A stretch of DNA of 64,000 bases from Nepenthes gracilis (GCA_033239525.1 BSYO01000014.1:9160021-9224020), one strand, 5' to 3'. Positions 1 to 11,887 are shown, counted from the first letter of the stretch. A program made the numbers and translations. Notes: generated from the sequence alone by a model not told the origin.

Positions 1-1618
1 TGGATGAAATTTCAATTTAAGAAAAATCTCCATATTCTAATATGCGGTTTTATTCATAATTTATAATATTATTAGTATAATTTTGGATTACTTAAAATCA
101 AACTCAATACTTAATGGTTACTTGTATTCCACACTTGTAATATTTGAGGTAGTAGTAATGCGCATGATCTGTGTCTATGGAATGCTCATACACATTTGTG
201 CCAAAATATTGGCACTTAAATTATGTCTTGATAAATTACTCATATGCGATGTAATTATGGATCATCATTTGATCCACACGTAAATGGCTCTCGTGTGCTA
301 GTTTTCTATATATAGACATTTTGGTTGATTTTAATTCATTATAACTGAATTTTTGAGAGAAAAAAGAGAAAGAGAAAAGGAGAGTAAAGAGAAGAAAAGA
401 GAAAAAGAAAAGGAAAAAGAAAAAAAATATAAAATTAAGAAATCTTTTGCTAAAATCAAGTGAAGACAGGTACATTTAAATTATTTCATTCTTCACTAGT
501 ATTCATTTTTTTCTTTTACTATTCCTTGTTTTAAATAATTATTTATATATTATTTTTATATTTAAAGTGATTATATTTATAGACATGTAATTCTATTCTT
601 ATTTTATGAACTTTTATAAAACATTTGTCTTAAATACATGTTAATCATATTTAAGTACCGAGTTTGTGTAATAATATTTTTTCATACCTTTAAATTTTAT
701 TTAGTGATCCTGCATTGTCTTCAAATTTTAAATATATTATCAAATCCCCAAATATTGAATATATTTTATTATTTTATTATTTTTAATTAATCTGTAATTA
801 AGTTAAATTAGATTTTAATTCTTAAGATTTAAAATATCTAATTATTTATTCCACCAAGAGAATAAACCCAAGACAAACATCTAAATGTGTGCCTGTAAAT
901 TAAACATTATTAAATGATTCAAAATAATATAATTTTTATATCACAGGATCTAAATGTTATACATGTATGAGGCTCTAACTTTGACCATTATAAGACCTCA
1001 TATCATATATAATAAAAAAATATCTTACTAATATAACATTATTGAAACTAACTTTCAAAAATTCAGAAATCAAATTTAAGTTATGTTATCCTAATATCAT
1101 CATTGACTGAATATAATAACAACTGAAATAACTAAAAACTAAAATATTAATATCGCAAAACATAATTTAAAACAAAATAATAAATCCATTATAGCCCCTA
1201 AACTAATATTTGAATAGCAAATCTCTCAATTCAAAACTTTTGCAAATAATAAAAGCCCACTAATCTATAGGGGTAGAAAGATGAAAGTAAAAGTGAGTCA
1301 ATTCACCTGCAAAGTATATATATTATTAAAAAGGTATGCTGAATAATGTCATAACCTAAAATTAAAAAAGCCAAAAATGCCATCTCAGTAACATATCATG
1401 TATAATTTAAAATTAATATTCAATTTAACCAAATTGTACAAGTACATAATCAAACTAAGATCTATATTTTTAATGTCAAACACACCAAACTATACAATTT
1501 TATAAAATATGGTAAAATATAGGGGTCCAAGTATCTGTGATGACCGCACCAACAAAGAGTGAATATCAAAACTGAAGTTATACTTATTTTTATATAGTTA
1601 AAGGCTATACACTATTAT
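1..1618. other. AT-rich left flank, no gene recognised
   Basis: The stretch is strongly AT-rich and all frames are short. I see no transposon protein motif and no conserved plant protein in it. Apart from the TATA/purine block listed separately it holds only AT-rich low-complexity sequence. It is the target side of the element A insertion: its last five bases before the LTR (GCAAG, 1619-1623) would be the target duplication, but the partner copy is lost at the other end of A. Confidence 0.5.
305..475 (+). promoter_or_regulatory. TATA box followed by purine-rich leader
   Basis: TATATATAG near 308-316 is followed about 40 bases later by an almost pure A/G tract (352-430) and then by a donor-like ACAG|GTACAT at about 466-475. 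TATA, GA-rich leader and donor-like site is the arrangement seen in the LTRs further right, so this may be the promoter part of another LTR that lies partly outside the window. It could equally be a remnant host promoter. No start codon with a long frame follows. Confidence 0.3.
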
Positions 1619-2197
1619 GCAAGTGTGACGGAATGGATTTTTTTTTTTTTTTGTCCTTAGTTAATTCCATCATTCAGAACAGGAACAAAAGCCCAAACCT
1701 CACTCAAGGTTCTAGGAAAAAACGGGTAAAATTTTTTTCTAAAATTTGGCTAAACAAAAATATAAACTTGTACAAAACCTGTATAATAAACAAGTACATA
1801 CATTTAATTATCCATTTATACCATAATTTTTCTACAACAATCATTCACAGAACTACAGATGCTATCCATGGCTTTAATTCAACAATCTTATTTGCTATAT
1901 CAGAATTCAGACAAGAGATGCCAACTAGGACCTGCATAAAAACCAAAAAGTATATAGTAGAAGTAGAACTATAAACTTATAAAAGCATAGTTTTCTGTTT
2001 CAACACGTGCATCACATGTATTCTATATACAAAAAATCCATAGGCATAAGATCCATATACAAAATTATATATTAAAATCAGGTCTTTACATCCAACTGCT
2101 TCTCTTAGATAACTTCAAAATACTTCAAATCTCCAAAGTCTTCAAACTAAGCTTTAGATCACTTCTTTTCGTCCGATACTAATTCTACAATTTCATT

Positions 2198-3456
2198 TGG
2201 AGGAGAAAAAATAGTAAAACAGTTAATCGATGCCCAACAAGGTACATGCAGGCATGCAGTAAAACTTTTATGTAGAACAGAATATAGTAAAATAGATACA
2301 TATGTATGTTGAAGTATAAATGCTATAAAGTAGTGATTTATAAAAATTATAGCAAAACATGATACAGAAGATTACAGAACTACCAGGAAACAGAAACACT
2401 TAAGTTTTGAAAATAAGAAGTCAGTGTAATCATATTTCGTTAATAATAAATTGATAAGACAGGCTTCAGAAAGTAGAAATCGATTTTAATTCTGTAGATT
2501 ATAGAAAATCTCTTTCCTAATAGTAAAGGACCCAACCAGTAGACCCTACTAGCAAAGGAGGTGAATAATTGAGGATAGATTATATTCACTTCACACAATT
2601 TAAGGCAAGAAGCAGTCATCCCGTCTCGTGGGACATCCCTTCTCGTGAGATTCAGTACAGTATATCGGCTAGTAACAGTAAATATCCTCTAGATTGACGG
2701 CTTGAGGATATAACTCCATGGATAGAGTTATTCTTGATTACTATCATAACATTTTAAAGCACGCCGGAGAATCTAACCTGATTGTATATTAGTCACGGGT
2801 CGTAATTAATAGTATTAGAAATATTTTTCCTTCTTATTTCATAACTGAAAGTTCTTTTCAGTTTTAGAAATCAGTCAGAATTTCACATTAACTCTTTAGT
2901 TAGTTTTAGAATATACAATAACGGTCTAAACTCCTTCAGTTTCACATCAAAAGCTCTCAGAAATTTAACAGAACGTTTCTATGTAAGATTTTTAGATACA
3001 AATAGCAACACGGGCGTTACTTCATTACAAATCAATATTTACAAGTCAAAAATTATGGATTATAATCACCGAATCTCTTCATTTTCGTGCTTAGGGTTTC
3101 ACTAAACCTTTCGGATATGAAACGGATACCAAATACATGTATATGCATGAAATTGAAGCTATATATCATAATACATAAACAAAATCTTGAAATTTAACCA
3201 AAAACCTACAATATTTCGAATTAGGGTTGAGGCAAATCTGTCCAGACTAAAATCGAACGCCAAAACCTAACTTAAACATGAAATCGAAGCCACAACTCAC
3301 AATAATCATGTATAATTACAAGTTTTAACCACAAACTTGTAGGAAATATACATTATCCATGCAAGACATGAGAAACGAGGGTTTTAGAGCATAAACATGA
3401 GGATAGAGATATCAAAATGTTGTAAAAATGAGGAATAAGGTTGGTGGTACACTTGC
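2198..3456 (-). other. candidate intron inside LTR A1 (GC donor)
   Basis: Minus-strand exon sequence ends GTGAAG at 3457 and the intron would open with GCAAGTG. The far end is a pyrimidine tract TTTTTTCTCCTCCAA at about 2198-2212. The expected CAG reads CAA here, so this copy has lost its acceptor. The following minus-strand codons (2197-2159) read NEIVELVSDEKK and then stop, matching the same place in LTRs L1 and L2. This is inference from comparison of copies; no transcript was seen. Confidence 0.4.
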
Positions 3457-3609
3457 CTTCACCCGATTTACCGTTTTCCTAACTTTAATCGGGTGAAAAT
3501 TGGTGAAGAGGGCCTTCCTTTATCTTTTCCTTCCTCTCCTCCTTCGAGCTCTGCTGCTTCGTGGCCCAAGTTTTCTCCCCTTTCCCCTTTTTAAACAAAA
3601 CGAAGTTAG

Positions 3610-3775
3610 GTCAGTGGCTGAGAATCGCGTCTGCACTCGAGCGTGCTGCAGGCACGCGGCAAGCGTAGGGTCACTACTGGGCCATCGCTCCAGGGCCGCA
3701 GGCGCCCGGCGAGTAGGCCCTTACTGGTTTTTGGCTCATGTTGCCACACTCGAGCGCACGGCGGGCACCCAGCTA
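3610..3775 (-). promoter_or_regulatory. GC-rich CTCGAGCG promoter module of LTR A1
   Basis: A GC-rich island in otherwise AT-rich LTR sequence, with repeated CTCGAGCG and related GCGC-containing words. Equivalent islands sit immediately upstream of the TATA box in LTRs B1, K, F and L, so this is probably the upstream promoter element of the LTR. The promoter box here is a weak TTTAAAA (minus strand, about 3585-3595). Confidence 0.45.
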
Positions 3776-3916
3776 TTGTGTGGTAGATCAGTACACAGTA
3801 ACCGATTTTCCACTCTTTACATTTTCGAAACTCATTCTCCCATGCTTATTTAGCCTCATCTCGATTATTATTTTAATTATTTTCAAATTAGTATGTTTTG
3901 GGTTCGGGACCTCACA

Positions 3917-3933
3917 CTCTCTCCCACTTAAAG
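3917..3933 (-). other. polypurine tract of element A
   Basis: The minus strand reads CTTTAAGTGGGAGAGAG directly before the LTR start TGTGAGG. This is the second-strand primer site expected immediately upstream of a 3' LTR, and it fixes the strand of element A. Confidence 0.85.
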
Positions 3934-6046
3934 AAATTTTATCATCGAAATTAAACAGAACTACACACCTCAAGAAAACAAGTCAGGATACTCGTTTCGG
4001 AACTCCTCTTTGCGCTCCTAGGTGGCCTCCTCCGGTGAATAATTCTTCCAAGGCACCTTCACTAAGGAGATGGTCTTTGTGTGCAATTTTTAATTCTTTC
4101 AATTCAAAATCAGTATCGGCTCCTCGAAATAGGATAAATCCTTATCAATAGTTAAGGGATCATATGCAATCACGTGTGTAGGATCGTGGACATATTTTTG
4201 AAGCATCGATACATGAAATATATTGTGCACGTCTGCCAGATTAGGTGATAGCGCCAACCTGTAAGCTACCTCCCCAATCCTCTCCAGAATCTCAAAAGGA
4301 CCAATGAACTGCGGCTTCAATTTTCTTTTTACCTCGAACCTGTACATTCCCTTGGACAGTAAAACTTTCAAAAAAATAAAATCTCCTACCTCAAAGCTCA
4401 ATTCTTTCCTCCTCTCCTCTGGTTTGCATAATTTTTATGTTTATTTTGAGCAATTCTCAAATTATTTTGAATCAATTTGATTTTCTCCATAGTTTCTTTC
4501 ACAATTTTAGGACCTAAAATCTTTTTATCTCCTATTTTCTCCCAATGAATCGATGACCTGTATTTTTTCCCATACAGAGCCTCAAAAGTGCCATGCCGAT
4601 GTAGCCTGATAGTTGTTATTATATCCAAATTTAGCTAGTGTCAGATAATTGTCCCAAGTCCCTTTCATTTCCAACACTGAGGCCTTTAATATATCCTCAA
4701 GAATCTGAATGATATGCTCCGATTGGCTATCAGTTTGGGGGTGATACGTAGTGCTGAACTTCAACTCTGTTCCCAACTCCTTATGTAAACTCTTCCGAAA
4801 CCTTGAGACAAAACAATGATCTCTATCAGACACAATAGAGGTAGGAACTCCATGGAGCCTTACAATCTCATTTACATATAACTGGGCCAATCTATCATGA
4901 AAATATGTCATCCTGATCACCAAGAAATGGGCTGATTTTGCTAGCTGATCAACTATAATTCAAATGGCGTCATGATTCCTAGGAGTCCTCGGTAAATCAG
5001 ATACAAAATTCATAGTAATATTTTGCTATTTTCAGTTTGGGATTGGCATTGGTTGTAACAACCCAGAAGGCTTCTTTCTTTCATCTTTCAATTGCTGATA
5101 TACAAGGGATTTCTCCACATCGGGCATAATATCCCTTTTTATATTCCTCCACCAGAAAGTTTTTTTTAGATCCTGAGACATTTTGTTCATTCCCATGTGA
5201 ATTGTGTATCGAGACCGGTGAGCCTCCTTCACAATCTTCTCCTTCAATTCTCTATTGTCCAGTACACATGGTCGGTCTTTAAATCTCAATACTCCATTAG
5301 TCCGGACATTAAAATCAGCTCAAAAATCTCTATTCAAATCACTTACAATATCCACAAGGAACGGATCATTAACTTGTTTCTCCTTTACTTCATTAATTAC
5401 CTCCGGTTGGATTTGAAGATAAGATAGGGGTATCCTTCACCCTTAGCATAATGTTGGACGTCACACTATTTTAGATAATCCATCATTTTCCATCTACTTG
5501 ATTTGCAACATAGCCACATACCCCGATCAACGGCTCAATGCATTTGCAATTATATTTGCCTTCCCTGGCTTCTACTATATTTTATAGTCATAGTCCTTCG
5601 AGAAAGTAAGCCACCTTTTTTGCCTCATATTAAGCTCATTTTATGAAAATAGATACTTCAACTTTTGTAATCAAAATGTACAAGAAACTTTTCACCATAT
5701 AAATAATGTTTCTAAATTTTCAAGACAAACATCATAGCAGTTAGCTCCAGATCGTGGGTCGGGTAGTTTCTTTCATGCACTTTCAGTTGTCTAAACTTAT
5801 AAGCTACAACTTTATCATGCTGCATCAGTACACAACCCAAACCCGCCTTAGAGGCGTCACAGTATATCTCAAAACCTCCTGAACCCTCTGGAATAACCAA
5901 TATTGGAGCAGTAGTCAAACGTTCCTTCCTGAAAACTCTGATCACATTCCTCAGTCCACTCAAATTTAGCCTCCTTCAGCAATTGAGTCAGAGGTATAGC
6001 AATCTATCAGAAATTTTCTACGAAACTCCTATAATAGCCTGCCATG
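3934..6046 (-). pseudogene. element A pol, 3' half: end of RT, RNase H, integrase, chromodomain
   Basis: Reading leftwards on the minus strand: the end of reverse transcriptase (MAGYYR at about 6020-6046), RNase H (5963-5430, with [14 protein letters not shown] and the NYPTHDLEL motif), integrase zinc-binding region (5289-5032), integrase core (4923-4402, with SIVSDRDHCF and the HPQTDSQSE region), and a C-terminal part (4401-3975, with IGPFEILERIGEVAYRLAL and a chromodomain ISLVKVPWKNYSPEEAT). Integrase would insert element DNA; the chromodomain is thought to guide chromoviruses to heterochromatin. The frame is broken by several stops and shifts, for example stops just after PILILN (about 4100) and one inside the chromodomain. 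The reading continues at 8615 across the LTR B1 insertion. Confidence 0.85.
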
Positions 6047-6189
6047 TGTGAGGTTCTGGGTCTAAAAACATAATAAATATGAGGAAATCAATATGACAAT
6101 AATAAATACTAGACCTATTGAATGAATTAGTATGTATATTGGAAGAAAAATCAGGTTGTGGACTGTTGAAGCGCTGCCAGCAGGATGCG

Positions 6190-6403
6190 CCTGCTGTGCA
6201 CTCGAGCGCAGGCTCGAGCGCAAAATGCAATGGCACAAGCAGCAAGCTACACCTGCTGCGTGCTCAAGCTAAGCTCGAGCGCCAAAAACTAGTGGCTCCC
6301 TCGCCCGCTGAGTGCCTGTGTGCACTAGAGTGTAGGCCGACAGCGAGGCCGCGCTCGCTGCTCACTCGCCTGGCGCTTGAGCGTCCCGACAAGTATAAAA
6401 ATG
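6190..6403 (+). promoter_or_regulatory. promoter of LTR B1: CTCGAGCG module and TATA box
   Basis: A GC-rich block with repeated CACTCGAGCGC and GGCTCGAGCGC words precedes AGTATAAAAATG (TATA box at about 6394-6401). Transcription would begin about 30 bases downstream. The same order is found in LTR K (30350-30518) and LTR F (33625-33826). Confidence 0.6.
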
Positions 6404-6562
6404 CGATCTACTTTGCGTTTCTTCATTTCCCCTCGTTTCCAGAAGGCTTTGGAGAGGAAGAGAGAGGGAAAGCGCCGGTTTTAGAGAGAGAAAGGAGGAG
6501 ATTGAGGTGTAGAGTCCAAATCCGTCTGGGAGCCAATTATAAAAGTGGTAGCACGTGTCGAG

Positions 6563-8050
6563 GCAAGTATTCTCATATTCACCAACTTTCCTCTTTCGAT
6601 GATTTTCGATTATCATCGGGTATTTTCATCTCAATACCCACCCAAACTATGAAAAATATAATACCCGTGACTTGAGACCAAGGATTGTGTAGTTTATTAT
6701 CCAATTTACTCACCAATCCGGCTGGTGGAGTACCGCCAAATCTTAACCTACGGGAATTGGGGGTTTTCCATTTTCACACATTGTTTCATTAAATTGACCC
6801 CAAAATATAAATCCCCATGTCCTAAATGTGTATATATGTCGACCGCATGATCGATCTCGCATGTTTCAACCTGTTCACGACGTTCGGGCCCTCTAAAAGG
6901 GCATTGTTACTGTTCACCCGAGACAAAAAGAGAAAATTGCATGTTTTCACCTTCATAATATGTTGAAATGACTTCAAAATATGAATCTCTACTTCGCAAA
7001 TGTAAGTATATGTCGACTGGACGTCCGATTATGCAAGATTTGACCCGTTCGGGGAATCCGGGCCCTCTAAAAGTGGCCTGACACTGTTCACCCAAAATTA
7101 GAAGGAAAATGTGCATGCTTTAACTCTCTTCAATTGTAATGGAACTTATGACTAAATGTTTGTGGCAAATTGTAAGTTCTAAAAATGTGTAATTGTACAC
7201 CAGGAGCAAGGGAATGTATCTCGGAGGCTTCTAAGGTGGTGTATGATCAACGGAGGTAAGTAAAACCAAACTCTCTTGCGAGTTGAATTTAATGGCTGAA
7301 AGATTTAAGTTCCAAAGGAAAGAAAGGAACCGAAAAAAGAAATGAAAGGGAATCCACAAAGTGCAATGTGATGGTTTTGGTCTCCTTGGATGAGATATGT
7401 GATAGCAATGTGATTTTTCGGTTGGAGAATGTATATTGCAAATAATGGATTCATATTCAAAGGATTAAGACTAACCTTGAAACTAGGACCATGGATCATA
7501 GGGGTAGTACCCTCTAGCTTACCATGTACATCACGGTGGGAACCCAAGGAATACTCCAACGTTCCTAGGGGCGGGTGATGTTCAGAGTATGCTTTAGGAT
7601 ACTACTGTGAAAGAACAAGGGTTTCCCTGGTCCCCGCGGGACATGGGGTGATTGAGAAGGCCGAGTGCTGCAAGCCTATAATGTAGCCGATGGTCGAGTA
7701 CTGTAGACCTAAAATGTAGCCGATGGTCGAGTGCTGCAGACCTAAAATATAGCCAGACTTAGAATGTGTGGCAGATACATTCCTTTCCTCATCCTCTCAC
7801 ATCGTTGGTTAGCACGACCTACTAGCCCGGGTCCGCAAAGATTGATGAAAGTAATGAAAATAAATGAACGTAACTAGAACAAACATGCAAACCAAATGAT
7901 TCCAGATGTCCCCTCTCCTCGCATGTTTCCTTTTATTCAAGTTATATGTTTCCCATACCCAGTTACTGTTTTTCCTGTTAATTGCTATAGTTAGTGATGT
8001 ATGATTTTATTTGCTGGACTGTATGCTCACTTTTGCTATATATTTTTCAG
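6563..8050 (+). other. candidate GC-AG intron inside LTR B1
   Basis: The left edge is GTCGAG|GCAAGTATT and the right edge is TATATTTTTCAG|ATGAG, giving about 1.49 kb. AG|GCAAGT is the usual consensus of the rare GC-AG intron class. The same two sites occur at equivalent places in LTR K. The sequence after the acceptor reads, with one G taken from the first exon, DENTLMPDETE and stop (8050-8085). Splicing is inferred, not observed. Confidence 0.45.
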
Positions 8051-8614
8051 ATGAGAACACATTGATGCCCGACGAGACTGAGTAGGCCATAGAAGTGTGA
8101 TAGACAACCAATATTGCACGCAGGGCTCGGGACTGGGACTTAACTGATTTTGTGTATGGAATAGAAATTTTTGGTCCCACTTTAGTTACTACATAAAACA
8201 TGTATGGTGATGGTTAATGATGTTTAGCATGAATGAATGATGGATCAGTTTTCGCTGTATATTGTGGTTTTTATGCTTCCGTAGGTCCTTCTCATTGTGG
8301 TTATGATCGAGGTTCCTAGTTGGCATCCTTCCCCACCGGCATTATACTGGAGTTATGATGTCGGTGCCACCTCGGTTGATGTGGTGATCAGATCCTATGT
8401 AGTGTGATGAATTTTGAGACTTGTAGTTTTGTTGTGGATTATTGTAGATTATTGTGCAGGATTGATTTACAGGTGTTTGTATTTTAACAAACGCTCGATT
8501 TACAAATGAAACTCTGCCCAATTTTCTACAGAAAATAATAATTTTAATTAGGAATACTAGTTGATTATTATGCTTGATGGAGGTTATTTGAGGAAAATAA
8601 TCCAGTCTGTCACA

Positions 8615-9879
8615 CCAGGTCTAGAAAGCTCTTAACCTCAGTCACAGAGGTCAGCCTACTCTAATTTGTAACAGCTTTTACCTTCTTTGGATCCATAAAA
8701 ATACCACCATTAGAAATTATATGCCCCAAAAACATCACTTTTTCTAGCCAGAATTCACATTTACTTAATTTAGCATATAATTTTTTCTTACAGAGCACTT
8801 GAAGTACAATCCTCAAATAAGCCTCGTGTTCCTCATAATCCTTTGAATATATCAGGATATCATTAATAAATACTAAACATCCTATTCATCAGATCCATAA
8901 AAGCAGTTGGGGCATTCATAAGGCCAAAAGGCATAACAAGGAACTCATAGTGGCCATAACGTGTCCAAAAAGCAGTCTTAGCCACATCTTCTGGCTTAAT
9001 CCTCAACTGATAATAACTGGACCTCAAATCACTCTTTGAAAACACCCGAGATCCTTACAATTGATCAAATAAATCATCAATATGCGGCAAGGATACTTAT
9101 TCTTAATCGTAATTTTATTCAACTCACGATAGTCAACACATAGCCGTAAAGACCCATTTTTCTTCCTCACAAACAATACCGATACTCTCCAAGGAGATAC
9201 ACTCGGTCTGATAAAGCACTTGTTTAACAGTTCCTACAATTGTAATTTTAACTCCTACAATTGTAATTTTAACTCCTTCAATTCAGTTGGAGCCATATGA
9301 TAATGGGCCTTAGAAATCAGACTAACACCGAGAATAATAGCAATTTTAAACTTAATCTCCCAGTGTGGAGACAATCCAGGTAACTCCTCTGAAAATATAT
9401 CTTCAAAATCACAAATAATTAGGATATCTTTAGCTGGCACACTATGACTCCCAGTGGTGTAGGCATATGCCAAGTAAGTTTTACATCAACTTTTCATCAA
9501 ATGCTTAGCATATAAAGAAGAAATTAATACAGGCACCTCTTTCTTCCTAATGCGCTGAAAAAAAATAGGATTCCATCTCAGGAATATCAAAGCAAACCCT
9601 CTTCAGAAAATAATTAATACCGGTATGGTCTTTAGCCATCCAGTCCATCCCCAGAATCACATCAAAATCACCTATGTTCAATAACACCAAATCTGTAGTC
9701 AAACATTTTTCATTCACCTCAACTACACATTTATGATACACAACATTAGTAATCACAGGGGATCCAGTGGGAGTTAACACAAATAATTTATAATCCAAAA
9801 CACATGGGGCAGATACAATGCAGCATGTAAATTATGGAGAAATAAAAGAGTGGGTTGACCCCGAATCAAACAATATAGA
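8615..9879 (-). pseudogene. element A pol, 5' half: protease and reverse transcriptase
   Basis: Minus-strand continuation of the element A pol. Protease begins LFDSGSTHSFIS (about 9875-9840), and ILGMDWMAKDH follows near 9650. A linker ends PTELKELKLQL (9255). Reverse transcriptase follows, with [16 protein letters not shown] and [17 protein letters not shown] (9045-8890), and the catalytic motif appears as FINDILIY (about 8860), so the first catalytic aspartate of the usual FVDD/FIDD is replaced by Asn. A 27-base direct duplication (GAGTTAAAATTACAATTGTAG unit, 9236-9283) adds a second stop. The gag and 5' LTR of A are missing; B2 sits directly against the protease start. Confidence 0.8.
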
Positions 9880-11887
9880 TGTGACAGACCAGGTTATTTT
9901 CCTTCAAATACCCTCCATCAGATTATATAAACTAATACCCATCGATATTAAAATTATAAATTTTTGCAGAAAATTGGGTAGAATTTCGTTTGTAAATTGG
10001 ACATTTGCCAAAATATAAACACCTGCGTAAACCCTGCACAACAATCCATATACACAACTACACAAACCACAGGATTACATAGCCACACAACTCCATAAGT
10101 GGCACTGGCGTCATAACTCAGGTACGACTTTGGCTCAAAAAGGATGCCAACTAAAAATCCTCAACATAACCACAAATAAAACCCTGCGGAAGCGTGACAA
10201 CCATAAAACAAAATAAAGATAACCATCCATCCACATATACATACATGACGTAATATACATTCAGACTTTTCAAAATAAATACAAGTCCCTATTCATACAT
10301 ATTTAAAATAAGTCCTCGAGCATTGCACTGGAACTTAGCAGTCTATCACGCTCCTAATAGCCTACTGAGACTCGTCGGGTATCAAGGCATTCTCATCCAA
10401 AAAAGAAAATAGTATGGGTGAGCTAAAAAGCTTAGCAAATGAAATCATACGTCACTGGAAAAAGATAATCAGTAATGGAAATGACAAAGGGAAGGGGAAA
10501 GGCATGCATTTTAAAATACAATAGGACATGAGGGGAAGAGGACGATTAGGGGGTTCCAATTTGTCATTTAACCTGATTTAGAACATTTTATTGTTATTGA
10601 TCATACTTTAGTACATTTATCATTTATTTTAATCTTTGTGAACCAATGCTAATAGGTCGTACTAATTAAGGATGCGAGAGGATGGAAAAAGGGTCATGAT
10701 ACTCCATATGATCTAAGGCCGTGAGGACTTATTCTTAGACCCTGCTGGGGGGTCATCTACATATCAACGCCTGTAGATGGGCCGATAATGATAATGATAA
10801 TGCCCCATTTTTTTGGGGTACCAGGGCAGTCATCGTCCTTCCTCAATAGTATCCTAAGACATACCATAGACATCACCCGTTTCCACAAGTGATTAGAATA
10901 CGCGGCCAAAGTATTCTTTGGGTTTCCACCGAGATGGACGTGGCAAGCTAGAGAATACTATCCAATGAACATAAGTCCATGGTCCTTGTTTCACGATTAC
11001 TTAGTCTTTTGAAGGAGGATCCACCATTTTCCATTTACATTCCCATTATCTCTAACCTGGAGATCACATTTCCATTTCATATCCCCATCCGAGAGATCAA
11101 ATAAACCATATCATACTTTGTGGATTTCCCTCCATTTGCTTATACGATTCATATCTTCCTTTTTGGACTTCAATCTTTTGACCATTCAATCATGTTCTTT
11201 GGGCATCAAATTCATGGAGGAGAGCAAAAATCTTACCTAAACATTGCCATTTCACCTTGGAGGTTATCTGGAGCACAATTCTTTACGAATGGAGCACAAT
11301 TACTCATTTACAGGACTTACATTTTAGGATGAACATTTAGACATAAATTTCATAACAATTAAATGAAGGTAAAACATGAAAATTTATACATTCTTCTCCG
11401 GTAAACAGTGTCAGGCCACTTTTAGAGTGTCCGGATGTCATGTACGGGTCGATACTTATGAAATCGGACACCCGGCCAATCTATATACACAATTAGGACG
11501 TGGTGATTCACATTTTGGAGTCAATTTTACATAATATGGAGGTGGAAGCATGCAAAATTTTCATTTTCATCTTGGGTCAACAGTGTCAAGAGGCATTTAG
11601 AGGTCTCGGACGCCGCAAACGGGTCGTTTCTTGTGAAATCAGACGCCCGGTCGATATGTATATATATTTGGGACCTTGTGATTCATATGTTGAGGTTAAT
11701 TTAACATATTATGTGGGGGAAAATGGGCATCCCATTTTGACGTGGGGGTTAGGGTTTGGTGAAACCCATTCTGACGAATTGGTGACCGAAACGGACAATA
11801 AACTAATATTTCTTGAGCATTTATCATGGGGTACATATTTTCCATAATTTAGGCGGGTATCGTGACGAAAATACCTGATAAAAATCA
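9880..11887 (-). mobile_element. LTR B2: truncated left (3') LTR of element B
   Basis: Begins TGTGACAGACCAGG, the reverse complement of the B-family LTR end. It is more than nine-tenths identical by eye to LTR B3 over the first 500 bases, including GGAAGCGTGACAACCATAAA, so the two are taken as the two LTRs of one minus-strand element that landed in the protease of element A. It breaks off at about 11887, just before the point where the donor site would be, and is followed by the leader of element D1. The U3 promoter part is therefore missing. The acceptor-side frame (10397-10362) reads DENALIPDESQ and then stop. Confidence 0.75.

Larger units (their letters stand above)
1624..3916 (-). mobile_element. 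LTR A1: 3' LTR of Ty3/Gypsy element A
   Basis: On the minus strand the repeat begins TGTGAGGTCCCG (3916) and ends CCGTCACA (1624), so it has TG...CA ends. A purine-rich tract lies just outside its minus-strand start, which makes it a 3' LTR. It is the same family as LTRs L1 and L2 (41426-46159 and 47184-49273): both ends, the T-run near 1636-1652 and the block GTAGGGTCTACTGGTTGGGT are shared. A GC-rich block with CTCGAGCG repeats lies at 3610-3775, just upstream of a weak TTTAAAA promoter box. The AAG|GCAAGT donor-like site is at 3457/3456. The acceptor-side peptide frame ends at 2159. Confidence 0.85.
6047..8614 (+). mobile_element. solo LTR B1 inserted in element A reverse transcriptase
   Basis: Starts TGTGAGGTTCTGGG and ends CAGTCTGTCACA. 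The host coding sequence runs on either side: SVTEVKSFLDL to the right, MAGYYR to the left on the minus strand. Flanking five bases are CCATG (6042-6046) and CCAGG (8615-8619), a target duplication with one change. There is no internal region, so it is a solo LTR left by LTR-LTR recombination. Landmarks in order: CTCGAGCG module (6190-6330), TATA box (6394), AGGCAAGT donor-like site (6563), three copies of a 35-40 base repeat around 7665-7760 (GAGTGCTGCA..TGTAGCC), and TTTTTCAG acceptor-like site (8050). The family also includes B2, B3 and the LTR of K. Confidence 0.85.

Noticed and set aside
3500..4151. Plus-strand frames of 117 and 137 codons over the LTR A1 edge
   Set aside because: They run across the LTR promoter island, the polypurine tract and antisense integrase sequence.
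6118..6675. 185-codon frame over the start of LTR B1
   Set aside because: It spans U3, TATA box and leader, so its first part cannot be transcribed from the LTR promoter. Only its last 20 codons, next to the donor site, are of interest and are discussed under the LTR frame.
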